A DNA stretch of 64,000 nucleotides from UBA1724 sp963621575 (lineage in GTDB: Bacteria > Verrucomicrobiota > Lentisphaeria > Oligosphaerales > Oligosphaeraceae). The stretch is from positions 1 through 64,000 of the forward strand of contig CAVFEH010000002.1 of assembly GCA_963621575.1 (NCBI GenBank), read 5' to 3'. The notes below the pieces were generated by a model, which did not search any database, was not told the origin of the DNA, and saw nothing but the letters and a program-made list of their open reading frames with translations. Shown piece by piece: positions 21,325 to 29,746 of the stretch (position 1 is the first letter of the stretch; each line of letters starts with the position of its first letter). Position numbers and translations under genes: made by a program.

Positions 21325-21334
21325 AACAATTGTT
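21325..21334. promoter_or_regulatory. Candidate operator palindrome upstream of the XRE-cupin gene
   Basis: AACAATTGTT is a perfect 10-bp palindrome in an A/T-rich leader 27 bp before the regulator's start codon. Autorepression by the XRE protein is a reasonable guess. A T8 tract on the minus strand at about 21343-21350, after a weak CTCCG/CGGAG stem, may also end prfA transcription. Confidence 0.3.
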
Positions 21335-21474
21335 GCGTTGCAAAAAAAAGCACTCCGCGGAAACGACGGAGAAAAGGGAGGAGTCCCGGGGAACCCGTGC
21401 CGACGTTCCGGACAAGGGGATTCCCGCAGGGCGAACACCCCCCATGCCTCGTTTTCTAGAAGAGCAGGCCCCGC

Positions 21475-22566
21475 CTATTCTTCCAGGTGCAGTTCCTGCG
21501 CCAGGCGGCGTTCGGCGTCGGCGGCGCGGATCTCGCCCAACAGGCCATCCAGCTCGCCATCCATGATCTTGGTCAGATCGTAACGAGTGATATTGAAGCG
21601 GTGGTCGGTGCAGCGGCTCTGGGGGAAATTGTAGGTGCGGACCTTTTCGGAGCGGTCGCCGGTGCCGATCTGGCTCTTGCGCTCGGCGGCATTCTTGGCG
21701 TCCTCCTCCTGCTGCTTGCGCTCCAGCAGCCGGGAGCGGAGGATCCGCATGGCGATGTCCTTGTTCTTGTGCTGGGAGCGCTCCTGCTGGCTGGCCACGA
21801 AGTCACCGGTGGGGAGGTACGTGACGCGGACGGCGGAGTCGGTCCGGTTCACGCCCTGCCCGCCGGCGCCGGAAGAACGGAAGACATCGATCCGCAAATC
21901 CTCTGGCTTCAACTCGATATCCACCTCCTGGGCCTCGGCCATGACCGCCACAGTGGCGGTGGAGGTGTGGATGCGTCCCTGGGTCTCGGTGACCGGCACC
22001 CGCTGGACACGATGGACGCCGCTCTCGAAGTGCAAAAGGCTCCAGGCGTCGTCGCCCCGGACCATGAAGGACACATTCTTCAGGCCACCCACCTCGGTCT
22101 CGCTCAAATCCAGAACTTCCACGTGCCATCCCTTCAGCTCGCAGTAATGGGTATACATCCGGTAGAGCTCGCCCGCAAAAAGACTCGCCTCGTCGCCCCC
22201 CGCAGCAGGGCGGATCTCCACGATCACGTCACGGCCCTCGTTGGGGTGCGTGGGAAGAATCAGCATCTTCACGTTCTTCTCAAGCTCCGGGAGGCTCTCC
22301 TCCAGGCCCTTCAGATCTGCGGAGACCAACTCGCTCATCTCCTGGTCAATTTCTCCAGAAGCGAGCATCTCCTTGTTCTCCGCAATCTGATTTTTGGCAT
22401 CTTGAAGCTTCTTCCAGGACTCCAGCAGCTTCTTCAGCTTGGTATACTCCCGGTTCAGCGCCTGGAAGCGGTCGGCATGGGGGCCAGCGAAGTCAAAATG
22501 GCTGATCTCCGCCTCCAATTCGGAAAGGCGGTCGGTGCTCGTCTGGATGTAGCTGGCAAAATCCAT
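21475..22566 (-). CDS. prfA: Peptide chain release factor 1
   Basis: RF1 of 363 residues (E. coli 360), which reads UAA and UAG stop codons and triggers hydrolysis of peptidyl-tRNA. The GGQ motif is in SSGAGGQGVNRTDSAVR near residue 235, and the codon-recognition loop carries PVT (HRVQRVPVTETQGRIHTS), matching RF1's PxT rather than RF2's SPF. Residues 1-100 form the helical domain 1. The gene has no obvious programmed frameshift, consistent with RF1. It lies downstream of rpmE on the same strand after a terminator. Confidence 0.96.
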   Translation of the reverse strand: MDFASYIQTSTDRLSELEAEISHFDFAGPHADRFQALNREYTKLKKLLESWKKLQDAKNQIAENKEMLASGEIDQEMSELVSADLKGLEESLPELEKNVKMLILPTHPNEGRDVIVEIRPAAGGDEASLFAGELYRMYTHYCELKGWHVEVLDLSETEVGGLKNVSFMVRGDDAWSLLHFESGVHRVQRVPVTETQGRIHTSTATVAVMAEAQEVDIELKPEDLRIDVFRSSGAGGQGVNRTDSAVRVTYLPTGDFVASQQERSQHKNKDIAMRILRSRLLERKQQEEDAKNAAERKSQIGTGDRSEKVRTYNFPQSRCTDHRFNITRYDLTKIMDGELDGLLGEIRAADAERRLAQELHLEE

Positions 22567-22686
22567 GGAATTCGGGGAAAACGAAAAGGAAAGAGGGGCT
22601 ATGCAAAGCGGGGGATTCCCCTGCGCGAAAAAGAAAGACGGAACGTCCGGCGGATGCGTTCCGCCTGCCTTTGCGGAAAAAGGAAA

Positions 22687-22720
22687 GGGGGAGCCCCTCC
22701 TTGGTGGAAGAGGCTCCCCC
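22687..22720 (-). terminator. Terminator after rpmE
   Basis: GGGGGAGCC (22687-22695) pairs with GGCTCCCCC (22712-22720). Read on the minus strand the hairpin is followed by TTTCCTTTTT, 15 bp after the rpmE stop. Confidence 0.75.
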
Positions 22721-22734
22721 GACAGTCCGGAAGG

Positions 22735-22941
22735 CTACTTCTTCAGATTGGCGTAGCGGCGGCGGAAGGCGTCCACGCGGCCCTCGGTGTCCACCAGCTT
22801 CTGCTTGCCGGTGAAGAAGGGGTGGCACTTGGAGCAGATGCCGATGTTCACCGCCGGGGTGGTGGACTCGCACTCGAAGACGTTGCCGCAGGCGCAGGTC
22901 ACCTTGCACTTCACGTATTTGGGATGGATGTCGCTCTTCAT
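22735..22941 (-). CDS. rpmE: Ribosomal protein bL31 (zinc-binding form)
   Basis: A 68-residue large-subunit protein starting MKSDIHPKY. The cysteines in VTCACGNVFEC and GICSKCHPFFTGKQK give the zinc-binding C+ type. The ATG at 22941 has GGAG upstream; a longer frame starting 28 codons earlier is not supported. It lies between pnp and prfA on the same strand; L31 next to RF1 is a common arrangement. Confidence 0.95.
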   Translation of the reverse strand: MKSDIHPKYVKCKVTCACGNVFECESTTPAVNIGICSKCHPFFTGKQKLVDTEGRVDAFRRRYANLKK

Positions 22942-23055
22942 TGTGGAATGAACTCCTTTTGGAAATGAAAACTCTTGAGAAAAGACGCTTGCCGGAACCA
23001 CGGCGCCGCCGGACGCCCCACGCAAAGGAGGACATCCGGCAAAGACGCCGGAAGA

Positions 23056-25155
23056 CTACATCTCGGCCAGCGCGGCCTTGCGGGAGAGGCGGACACGGCC
23101 GCGGTCGTCAATGTCAATGACCTTCACGGTCATGGGATCGCCGACCTTGCAGATGTCCTCCACGCTCTTGACACGGTAGTCAGCCAGCTCGGAGATGTGG
23201 ACCATGCCCTCCTGGCCAGGGAGAATCTCCACGAAGGCGCCGAAGTCCTTGACGGTCTTCACAACGCCCTGGTAGATCTTGCCGATCTCCACCTCGCCAG
23301 TCAGGGACTCGACCTCGTAACGGGCCTGGTCCATGGACTCCTTGTTGTTCACGAAGATGCGGACGGTGCCGTCCTCCTCCACGTTGATCTGGGCGCCAGT
23401 GCGCTCCTGGATGCCGCGGATGTTCTTGCCGCCAGGGCCAATCAGGGCGCCGATCTTCTCGGGGTTGATCTTCACCGTGCACACCTGGGGCGCATTGGGG
23501 GAGAGCTCGGCACGGGGCTTCGCCAGGCAGGCGCCCATGATGGCGCGGATCTGCGCACGGGCCGCCTTGTTGCGGAGCATGGCCTCGTACATGCCCTGGA
23601 TGTCCAGGCCGGCGATCTTCAGGTCCAGCTGGAAGCCGGTGATGCCCTTCTGGGTGCCGGCCACCTTGAAGTCCATGTCGCCGTAGTGATCCTCGCTGCC
23701 GATGATATCGGTCAGGAACTCCCGGTGGTCCTCGCCGGTCACCAGACCCACGGAGATGCCGACAACGGCATCGCTGACGGGCACGCCGGCGTCCATCAGA
23801 GCCAGAGAGCCGCCGCAGACGGTGGCCATGGAGCTGGAGCCATTGGAACCCAGGATCTCGCTGGTGACGCGGACGGTGTAGGGGAAGTCGTCCACGGAGG
23901 GCATGGCCTGGCGGATGGACCGCTCGGCCAGGGCGCCGTGTCCGATCTCGCGGCGGCCCGTGGAGCCATAGCGGCCCACTTCCCCGGTGCAGAAGTTCGG
24001 GAAGTTGTAGTGGAGGATGAAGTGCTTCTCGGAGACGCCGCCGGCGATGACGTCATACTCCTGGGCGTCGCCAGTCCCGGAGAGGGTGGCGGTGACCAGC
24101 GCCTGGGTATCCCCGCGCTTGAAGAGCGCGGAGCCATGCACCACGGGCAGCACGCCCACCTCGCAGGTGATCTCGCGCAGCTGATCCAGCGCGCGGCCAT
24201 CCTGACGCTTCTTCTGGTCCAGGACCAGGTTCCGGATGGCCTTCTCCTTCAGGATCTCCCAGGCCTGCTCCGCCTTGGGGGCGGCACCCGTCTCGGGATC
24301 CGTGAACTGGGGCACCAGAGTCGCCATGAACTCGGCCTTCAGAGCATTCTCCTGGTTCTGGCGGGTCAGCTTGTCAGAGGCCTGCACGGCCTGCTGCAAA
24401 CGGTCGCCAAGGAACTTGTCGGCGGCCTCCAGGAAGTCGGGGGCGGGCAGGTTCGGCACATAGTCGAACTTCTGCTTCTGGACCTGGGCGGCCAACTCCT
24501 TCTGCGCGGCAATCTGCTTGGCGATGATGCCGTCGGCAAAGAGCATGGCGTCGCGGAGCTCCTCCTCGGAGATCTCCTTGGAGCAGCCCTCGATCATGAT
24601 CGCCTTGCCCTCGACACCGGCATAGACCAGGTCGATATCGCTGCGGGTGATCTCGTCGTTGGTGGGGTTGGCCACGAACTTGCCGTCAATGCGACCCACC
24701 CGCAACGCGCCCACGGGGCCATTCCAGGGGATGTCGGAGACCATCAGCGCGGCGGAAGCGCCCAGGATGGAAAGGACATCCGCTTCGTGCTTGCCGTCGG
24801 CGGAGAAGAGCGTGGAGACGATCTGGACCTCGTTGTTGAATCCCTCGGGGAAGAGGGGCCGCAGGGGGCGGTCGGTCATGCGCGCGGTAAGGATCTCCTT
24901 CTCGGTGGGACGTCCCTCGCGCTTGAAGTAACCGCCGGGAATCTTTCCGGCCGCGGCAAAACGCTCGCGATATTCCACGGAGAGGGGGAAGAAATCGATG
25001 CCTACCCGGGGCGCGGCGGCGCAGGCGCAGACCAGCACAGTCGTGCCGCCCTGCCGCACCACCACGGACCCGTTGGCAAGCAGCGCCAGCTTGCCTGTCT
25101 CAATGGACAGGGAGCGGTCGTTGCCAAGGTCGATGGAAATCTGATGGATGCTCAT
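23056..25155 (-). CDS. pnp: Polyribonucleotide nucleotidyltransferase (PNPase)
   Basis: A 699-residue phosphorolytic 3'-5' exoribonuclease (E. coli 711). Two RNase PH-like cores are visible; the first has GGTTVLVCACAA and GYFKREGRPTEKEILTARMTDRPLRPLFP, and the second holds the active-site segments GTGDAQEYDV, EVGRYGSTGRREIGHGALAERS and SSSMATVCGGSLALMDAGVP. The KH domain has GALIGPGGKNIRGI (GxxG loop) and the S1 domain begins GKIYQGVVKTVKDFGAFVEI. It is placed 19 bp after rpsO, the classical rpsO-pnp operon. It degrades mRNA in a degradosome context. Confidence 0.97.
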   Translation of the reverse strand: MSIHQISIDLGNDRSLSIETGKLALLANGSVVVRQGGTTVLVCACAAAPRVGIDFFPLSVEYRERFAAAGKIPGGYFKREGRPTEKEILTARMTDRPLRPLFPEGFNNEVQIVSTLFSADGKHEADVLSILGASAALMVSDIPWNGPVGALRVGRIDGKFVANPTNDEITRSDIDLVYAGVEGKAIMIEGCSKEISEEELRDAMLFADGIIAKQIAAQKELAAQVQKQKFDYVPNLPAPDFLEAADKFLGDRLQQAVQASDKLTRQNQENALKAEFMATLVPQFTDPETGAAPKAEQAWEILKEKAIRNLVLDQKKRQDGRALDQLREITCEVGVLPVVHGSALFKRGDTQALVTATLSGTGDAQEYDVIAGGVSEKHFILHYNFPNFCTGEVGRYGSTGRREIGHGALAERSIRQAMPSVDDFPYTVRVTSEILGSNGSSSMATVCGGSLALMDAGVPVSDAVVGISVGLVTGEDHREFLTDIIGSEDHYGDMDFKVAGTQKGITGFQLDLKIAGLDIQGMYEAMLRNKAARAQIRAIMGACLAKPRAELSPNAPQVCTVKINPEKIGALIGPGGKNIRGIQERTGAQINVEEDGTVRIFVNNKESMDQARYEVESLTGEVEIGKIYQGVVKTVKDFGAFVEILPGQEGMVHISELADYRVKSVEDICKVGDPMTVKVIDIDDRGRVRLSRKAALAEM

Positions 25156-25174
25156 TCGATGCTACCTCCTGGGA

Positions 25175-25438
25175 CTACCGACGGAGGCCGAGCTTGCTGA
25201 TCAGAGCGGTGTAACGGCCGTAGTCCTCGCGGGTGAGGTACTTCAGAAGCTTGCGGCGCTGGTTCACCATGGCCAGCAGGCCACGGCGGGTGCTGAAATC
25301 CTTCTTGTGGATCTTCAGGTGCTCGGTGAGCTCCTTGATGCGGCCAGTCAACAGGGCGACCTGGACCTCCACGGATCCACAGTCGTTCTCGGAACGCTTG
25401 AACTGCTCAATGATCGCCAGTCTCTCTTCTTTGGTCAT
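25175..25438 (-). CDS. rpsO: Ribosomal protein uS15
   Basis: An 87-residue small-subunit protein that binds the central domain of 16S rRNA. The conserved segments GSVEVQVALLTGRIKELTEHLKIHKKDFSTRRGLLAMVNQRRKLLKYL and YTALISKLGLRR are all present. It is the first gene of the rpsO-pnp operon, and a strong promoter lies about 130 bp upstream. The long leader leaves room for the autogenous S15 control known in other bacteria, but I did not identify the pseudoknot. Confidence 0.97.
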   Translation of the reverse strand: MTKEERLAIIEQFKRSENDCGSVEVQVALLTGRIKELTEHLKIHKKDFSTRRGLLAMVNQRRKLLKYLTREDYGRYTALISKLGLRR

Positions 25439-25570
25439 AAGGGTGTTATTTCACCTGTGTTGATTCCCGACGACTCTGCCCCAAGCCAGACTAGGGAATA
25501 CCTTTCCCAAAATCTCAACGATGCGGTCGTGGCCCAGTAGATGACATCAGCAGCGGCGGGTAATCCGCGT

Positions 25571-25598
25571 AATGTATTCCAACCTACACATTTTTCAA
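25571..25598 (-). promoter_or_regulatory. Promoter of rpsO-pnp
   Basis: On the minus strand TTGAAA, a 16-bp spacer and TACATT are followed directly by ACGC. The same spacer length and ACGC element recur at rpsB and nearly so at tRNA-Asp. The predicted transcript has a leader of about 125 bases before rpsO. Confidence 0.7.
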
Positions 25599-25671
25599 TG
25601 CGAAGGCAGGGTTTGTCCGGGGATGTCACCCCTCGCCCCCATGACAAAAAACACCTGTTGCCGGCAAGCAA

Positions 25672-26793
25672 TCAGCGCCTGATGCCGTCGCCGTCGGGAT
25701 AGGCGACAACCTCGCCCTGCCAGGAACGATAGAGGGTGTTCCCCTCCGGATCACATCCCAGGGCTTCCTCCGGCTGCAGCCGGACCTTCCCTTTTCCCCA
25801 TGGCAAATCAAAGGCGAAGGCGGGCAGCGCCATGCCGGAGATGCGCCCCCGGAGCCGATCCATGATGGCCAGTCCCTCCTTCACGCCCGTACGGAAATGC
25901 ATGGCGCCCTCAATGGGATCGCCGTGGAAGAGGTAGTAGGGCTTGACGTGGTATTTCAGAAGGGAGGTGAAAAGCTTCCCCAAGACCTCCGCGTCATCGT
26001 TGACGCCCTTGAGCAGCACGCTCTGATTCACCATGCACACGCCGGCACGGTTGAGGATGTCGGTGGCCGCCGCCACCTCCTTCGTCAACTCCCGGGGATG
26101 ATTGAAATGACACGCCAGCCAGGCGGGCTTGCCAGAGGCCAGAATGGAGGCCAGACGCGGGGAAATCTTCTGCGGGAGGGTACAGGGCACCCGACTGCCG
26201 AAACGGAGGACTTCCACGCTGTCCACGGAAGAAAGGGCCTGCACCACCAGACGAAGATTCGCCTCGGGGAGCATCAGGGGGTCGCCCCCGGAAACCAGCA
26301 CCTCCCGCACCCCGGTGTGCGCCTTCAGGTAATCCACCACACGCCCTAATTCCCCCTCCGTCAACGGCGCCAGCGGCTTCGCCCAATCACGCTTCCGCAT
26401 GCAGTGGCGGCAGTGCATGGCACAGCAATTCCCCGTCACCAGCAGCGCACGGTCGGGATAGCGGTGCACCAACCGCGGCAACGGGGAACTGGGCTCCTCG
26501 GAAAGCGCGTCGGGATCCCCTCCAACCTGCTGCGTCACCTCGCGGTCGTCCGGGAAACACTGCCGGAAGATGGGATCCCCCAAAATCGGCTCCTCAATCA
26601 AGGAAAGATAGTACGGCGTCACGAAAAGGGGATAGGCAGACTGCGCCTTCCCATGCTCCCCCAAGGCAGACACCCCCACTCCAAGATACGACGACACCTC
26701 CTCCACACTCCGCGCGGCATGTTCCAACTGCCAGCGCCAATCCCACCACTGGTTCGCAGTGGGCGCGACACCATCCTGAAAGTGCAAGTCCAT
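25672..26793 (-). CDS. KamA-family radical SAM aminomutase (lysine 2,3-aminomutase/EpmB type)
   Basis: A 373-residue radical SAM protein. The iron-sulfur motif is C-x3-C-x2-C in CCAMHCRHCMRKR; SGGDPLMLPE and VLRFGSRVPCTLPQ are typical of lysine 2,3-aminomutases, and LPWGKGKVRL resembles the PLP-lysine segment near the C-terminus. Length fits either lysine 2,3-aminomutase (about 410 residues) or the EF-P modifying EpmB (about 340). No efp or epmA lies nearby, so the choice is open. The ATG at 26793 was preferred to an upstream TTG, but its ribosome-binding site is weak. The gene ends 234 bp before rpsO, whose promoter lies in between. Confidence 0.85.
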   Translation of the reverse strand: MDLHFQDGVAPTANQWWDWRWQLEHAARSVEEVSSYLGVGVSALGEHGKAQSAYPLFVTPYYLSLIEEPILGDPIFRQCFPDDREVTQQVGGDPDALSEEPSSPLPRLVHRYPDRALLVTGNCCAMHCRHCMRKRDWAKPLAPLTEGELGRVVDYLKAHTGVREVLVSGGDPLMLPEANLRLVVQALSSVDSVEVLRFGSRVPCTLPQKISPRLASILASGKPAWLACHFNHPRELTKEVAAATDILNRAGVCMVNQSVLLKGVNDDAEVLGKLFTSLLKYHVKPYYLFHGDPIEGAMHFRTGVKEGLAIMDRLRGRISGMALPAFAFDLPWGKGKVRLQPEEALGCDPEGNTLYRSWQGEVVAYPDGDGIRR

Positions 26794-26904
26794 AAAATCC
26801 CAAAGCAAAAAGCAAGAAGGCCTACGCCGGGGTGGCGGACGCCGTCACAGGGCTGCCGCAAAACGCGCGGACGGCATACGCGATGATTCCAGCCATCCGG
26901 GCAC

Positions 26905-26937
26905 AAAAAAAAAAGCCGTGGACATGCAATCCACGGC
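26905..26937 (-). terminator. Strong terminator after the tRNA-Asp pair
   Basis: GCCGTGG (26915-26921) pairs with CCACGGC (26931-26937) and is followed on the minus strand by about ten T residues (26905-26914). It starts 11 bp after the second tRNA. Confidence 0.9.
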
Positions 26938-26948
26938 GGAAAGTGTAG

Positions 26949-27025
26949 TGGCGGAGTTGATGGGGCTCGAACCCACGACCTTCGCCGTGACAGGGCGATG
27001 CTCTAACCAATTGCGCTACAACTCC
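26949..27025 (-). tRNA. tRNA-Asp (anticodon GTC), distal copy
   Basis: A 77-base cloverleaf with encoded CCA. The acceptor stem is GGAGTTG/CAACTCC, the D-arm contains GCGCAATTGGTTAGAGC, the anticodon loop is CTGTCAC (anticodon GTC) and the T-arm has GGTTCGAGCC. It is identical in sequence to the copy 34 bp upstream, and both should be processed from one transcript. Confidence 0.97.
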
Positions 27026-27059
27026 ACTACAAAATGTATGCCTTCCCCCAAAAAAAGAC

Positions 27060-27136
27060 TGGCGGAGTTGATGGGGCTCGAACCCACGACCTTCGCCGTG
27101 ACAGGGCGATGCTCTAACCAATTGCGCTACAACTCC
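27060..27136 (-). tRNA. tRNA-Asp (anticodon GTC), promoter-proximal copy
   Basis: Same 77 bases as the distal copy, with encoded CCA, GTC anticodon in CTGTCAC and the normal T-loop. A promoter 26-53 bp upstream reads into it. Two identical tandem tRNA-Asp genes are common and probably reflect duplication for gene dosage. Confidence 0.97.
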
Positions 27137-27161
27137 AGCTCTTTTCTCGGAAAGCGGCGTT

Positions 27162-27189
27162 AAGATATTCCCCCATGCACGGTTTTCAA
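27162..27189 (-). promoter_or_regulatory. Promoter of the tRNA-Asp pair
   Basis: On the minus strand TTGAAA, a 16-bp spacer and TATCTT, then AACGC. Transcription would start about 20 bases before the first tRNA. The -35, spacer length and post -10 ACGC match the rpsO promoter. Confidence 0.7.
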
Positions 27190-27258
27190 GTCCCCCAAGG
27201 AAAAAATCCACTTTTCCCCCCTCTCCCAGGAATGCCTACGGACGCCCAGAAAAATGCA

Positions 27259-27298
27259 TTCCCCCAAAAGGCCAGCCGGGACGGGCCTTTTGGGGGAA
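27259..27298 (-). terminator. Terminator after rubrerythrin
   Basis: A 15-bp perfect stem (TTCCCCCAAAAGGCC at 27259-27273 against GGCCTTTTGGGGGAA at 27284-27298) with a ten-base loop, followed on the minus strand by TGCATTTTTC. It lies 33 bp after the rubrerythrin stop. Confidence 0.85.
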
Positions 27299-27331
27299 GC
27301 GAATGACCAGGCAGGGTTCTTCCCTTTGTGC

Positions 27332-27865
27332 CTAGTAGTTTTCGGCCTCGATCTGGAAATACGCCTTGGGATGGAGGCAGACGGTGCAGACCTCGGGGGC
27401 CTTCTCGCCGATGTAGATGTGCCCGCAATTGCGGCACTGCCAGCGGTTCTCGCCGACACGCTCCCAGACCTCGCCACTCTCCAGATTGTCCAGCAGCTTG
27501 CGGTAGCGCTCCTCGTGGTGTTTTTCAATGGCGGCCACGCCCTCGAACTGCCGCGCGATTGCCTCAAAGCCCTCCTGGCGGGCCTCCTCGGCGAACTGGC
27601 GGTACATCTCGGTCCACTCCTCGTGCTCGCCGGCGGCGGCGGCAAGCAGATTGGCCTTGGTATTGCCAATCCCGCCCAAGTGCTTGAACCAGAGCTTGGC
27701 GTGCTCCTTCTCGTTGGCGGCGGTCTCCTGGAAGAAGGAGGCGATCTGCTCGAAACCCTCCTTCTTCGCGGCGGAGGCAAAGTAGTCGTACTTGTTGCGT
27801 GCCTGGGATTCGCCGGCGAAAGCGTAGGCCAGATTGGCAGCGGTCTTACTTCCTTTCAATTCCAT
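27332..27865 (-). CDS. rbr: Rubrerythrin
   Basis: A 177-residue non-haem iron peroxidase of anaerobes that reduces hydrogen peroxide. The diiron four-helix bundle carries AGESQARNKY, ETAANEKEHAKLWF and IEKHHEERYRKL. The C-terminal rubredoxin-like domain has WQCRNCGHIYIG and CTVCLHPKAYF, giving two CxxC pairs. The ATG at 27865 follows AGGAG; a longer frame upstream is unlikely. It is monocistronic between a terminator and a 343-bp A/T-rich leader. This supports an anaerobic or microaerophilic lifestyle. Confidence 0.95.
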   Translation of the reverse strand: MELKGSKTAANLAYAFAGESQARNKYDYFASAAKKEGFEQIASFFQETAANEKEHAKLWFKHLGGIGNTKANLLAAAAGEHEEWTEMYRQFAEEARQEGFEAIARQFEGVAAIEKHHEERYRKLLDNLESGEVWERVGENRWQCRNCGHIYIGEKAPEVCTVCLHPKAYFQIEAENY

Positions 27866-28208
27866 GAGTCGATGAACTCCTACAGGTTGCGCCAGGGATT
27901 CCACCCTGGCTGGGGGGATTGCGAAAAAAATCCTTGATTCGTTGTTCTTCAACGAGATAACACGAATTTCGGCGCGCAAATAAATTTATCCGTTATTTTG
28001 AGATTGCAAGAGGGCCATAAGGCTTTTTCGAAAGTATTTTCGCCTGTGCGGTTCGCGTACTATCTGCCGGAGTGGCCCGAATACGCACGCCCTGCGGCGG
28101 AAGCGGTGCCTTCTAGTTATGAGAAAGGAGGATCCCCCCCCCTTTGCATGGATTCATGCCTAGGGAGGCGGTCCTCCTCCGGAGTGTTTGATTCTGCTGG
28201 GTGAAAGC
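27866..28208. other. Intergenic spacer with rubrerythrin leader, no gene found
   Basis: The 343-bp spacer is A/T-richer than its surroundings. A weak minus-strand promoter (TTGCAA, 15 bp, TAAATT at about 27982-28008) could serve rubrerythrin. A short plus-strand frame at 27998-28204 has no recognisable content and no ribosome-binding site. I see no tRNA or structured RNA. Confidence 0.4.
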
Positions 28209-28628
28209 TTATTCCAGTGCGCGGAGCTGTTCCTCCACGGCGGCGACGAAATTCCGGGAGAACTCGCGGTCGCCAGTCTTGGAGAATTTCACGGAGATGA
28301 CGGCCTGGCCGTTGGCGTCGAAGGTGAGCTTCACGGAGATGCGGGCCTCATAGACGTCCTTGTATTCGTAAACCACGCTGCTGGTCTGGTTGTTGCGGGA
28401 GAGCTGGTGGAGCATGAGGACCTCGGCGGCTGCGCGGACGGCCTTGTCGGCCTCCAGGAGTCCGCATCCCAGGCTCGCGGAGTAGACGCCGCTGAGGCGG
28501 CCATAGCGTTCGTTGGTGACCACGCCGCTGCCGGAGGCGGGAGCGGGCTGGACCTGCACGCAGGAGATGGTGATCATCACAGTGGCGACGATGGCGAAGG
28601 TCGCCAGGAAGAGGCTATTCTTTTTCAT
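28209..28628 (-). CDS. Small lipoprotein of unknown function
   Basis: A 139-residue protein starting MKKNSLFLATFAIVATVMITISC, a lipoprotein signal with TISC as the likely lipobox. The mature part (VYSASLGCGLLEADKAVRAAAEVLML, then strands such as VVYEYKDVYEARISVKLTFD) alternates helix and strand and resembles DUF3568-type small lipoproteins, but the match is weak. The name is based on the signal only. Its neighbour downstream on the minus strand is the rubrerythrin leader; upstream lies the end of nnrD. Confidence 0.75.
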   Translation of the reverse strand: MKKNSLFLATFAIVATVMITISCVQVQPAPASGSGVVTNERYGRLSGVYSASLGCGLLEADKAVRAAAEVLMLHQLSRNNQTSSVVYEYKDVYEARISVKLTFDANGQAVISVKFSKTGDREFSRNFVAAVEEQLRALE

Positions 28629-28803
28629 GATGGATTCCCGAGGTGGTTCGGTTGAAGTTGTCAGAGAAAGGCGCGAAGAGAACTGGAGGGATAGAATCCG
28701 GGGGGAAGTCCCCGGCATAGAGCCCCGCATCCCCATGTCCTGTATATGCGTCAAATATAATTCCTAAAGCCGCGGACAGGGACTCCGAAGACCCTGCAAA
28801 AAG

Positions 28804-29733
28804 CTAGGATTCCGGGGGTTGCCTGTCGTCTTTGAGAGAGACCATGGCATCGCCCACCAGATGGCAGAGTTCGTCAGCGAGGAAGGCCCGATTCGTGGCA
28901 TCCGCGCCCGCCCCGTGGAGAAAGACTCCCAAACGGGCGGCGGTTTCGGGGGCGAGACCCTGTGCAAGCAGGGCGCCTATGACGCCGGACAGCACATCGC
29001 CGCTCCCGGCGGTGGCCAGGCGGGGATTCCCGGTGGTGTTCCGGGTCAGGGTGCCCTCCGGAGTCGCCACCAGAGTGCCGGCGCCCTTGCCGACCACAAC
29101 ACACCCCGTGGCTGCGGACAGCGCAAGCGTGCGCTCCCCGCGCCCCAGGTCCTCGGGGACGCCGAAGGCGCGGCAGAGCCGGCGTGCCTCGCCGTCGTGG
29201 GGAGTAAGCACCATGGTCCGCCGCAAAGAGTACTCCCCAGGCAGGATGGAGGGCGTGCGGGAGATGCAATTCAGGGCATCGGCATCCACGACCATCGGGC
29301 GGGGGACAGCCAGGGCCTCCGCCAGGAAGACATCCACCTCCGGACGATTGCCCATGCCGGGCCCAAGCACCAGCGCAGTGGCCTTGGAGAGTTCCCGGCT
29401 CCAGGCGCCCAGGGACGTCCCGCAGAAGACTCCCTGCTTCGGATCATCGGGAACCCGGTGAACGATGAGAGAGAAGGGGCAGGGAGCGGGGTGATGAGCG
29501 GATTCGGGGAGGCAAGCCACCACCACGCCGGCGCCGGCATAGAGACCAGCGACAGCGGCAAGCATGGGCGCACCGGGATACTGCCGGCTTCCGCCGGTCA
29601 CCAGGAGAGTGCCGCGGGTGTACTTATGACTTTCCGGACCGTAGGAAGGGAGGTCTTTCCGGGCCTGCGGAAGGGCATAGTCCTCCGGCGCGGCCGTTCC
29701 ATCCTGCTTCTTGGTCTGGAGAGTCGTCTCCAT
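28804..29733 (-). CDS. nnrD: ADP-dependent NAD(P)H-hydrate dehydratase (carbohydrate-kinase domain only)
   Basis: A 309-residue protein of the YjeF C-terminal/ribokinase-like fold that repairs hydrated NAD(P)H. Typical segments are RGTLLVTGGSRQYPGAPMLAAVAGLYAGAG, VLGPGMGNRPE, MVVDADALN, LTPHDGEARRL and the anion hole near TGNPRLATAGSGDVLSG. The N-terminal NnrE epimerase domain found in many bacterial fusions is absent, as in Bacillus YxkO; a separate epimerase would be needed. It starts 13 bp after purD with no clear Shine-Dalgarno, suggesting coupling. Its end is 175 bp before the lipoprotein gene. Confidence 0.9.
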   Translation of the reverse strand: METTLQTKKQDGTAAPEDYALPQARKDLPSYGPESHKYTRGTLLVTGGSRQYPGAPMLAAVAGLYAGAGVVVACLPESAHHPAPCPFSLIVHRVPDDPKQGVFCGTSLGAWSRELSKATALVLGPGMGNRPEVDVFLAEALAVPRPMVVDADALNCISRTPSILPGEYSLRRTMVLTPHDGEARRLCRAFGVPEDLGRGERTLALSAATGCVVVGKGAGTLVATPEGTLTRNTTGNPRLATAGSGDVLSGVIGALLAQGLAPETAARLGVFLHGAGADATNRAFLADELCHLVGDAMVSLKDDRQPPES

Positions 29734-29746
29734 GGCATCGCGGCAG

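Noticed and set aside
22975..25200. A 741-codon plus-strand frame opposite pnp.
   Set aside because: Antisense of PNPase with repetitive Asp/Gly/His/Leu composition and no start signals.
26918..27163. An 81-codon plus-strand frame with an internal duplication.
   Set aside because: It is the antisense reading of the two identical tRNA-Asp genes.
27998..28204. A 68-codon plus-strand frame upstream of rubrerythrin.
   Set aside because: No ribosome-binding site and no similarity that I recognise; length is within chance expectation.
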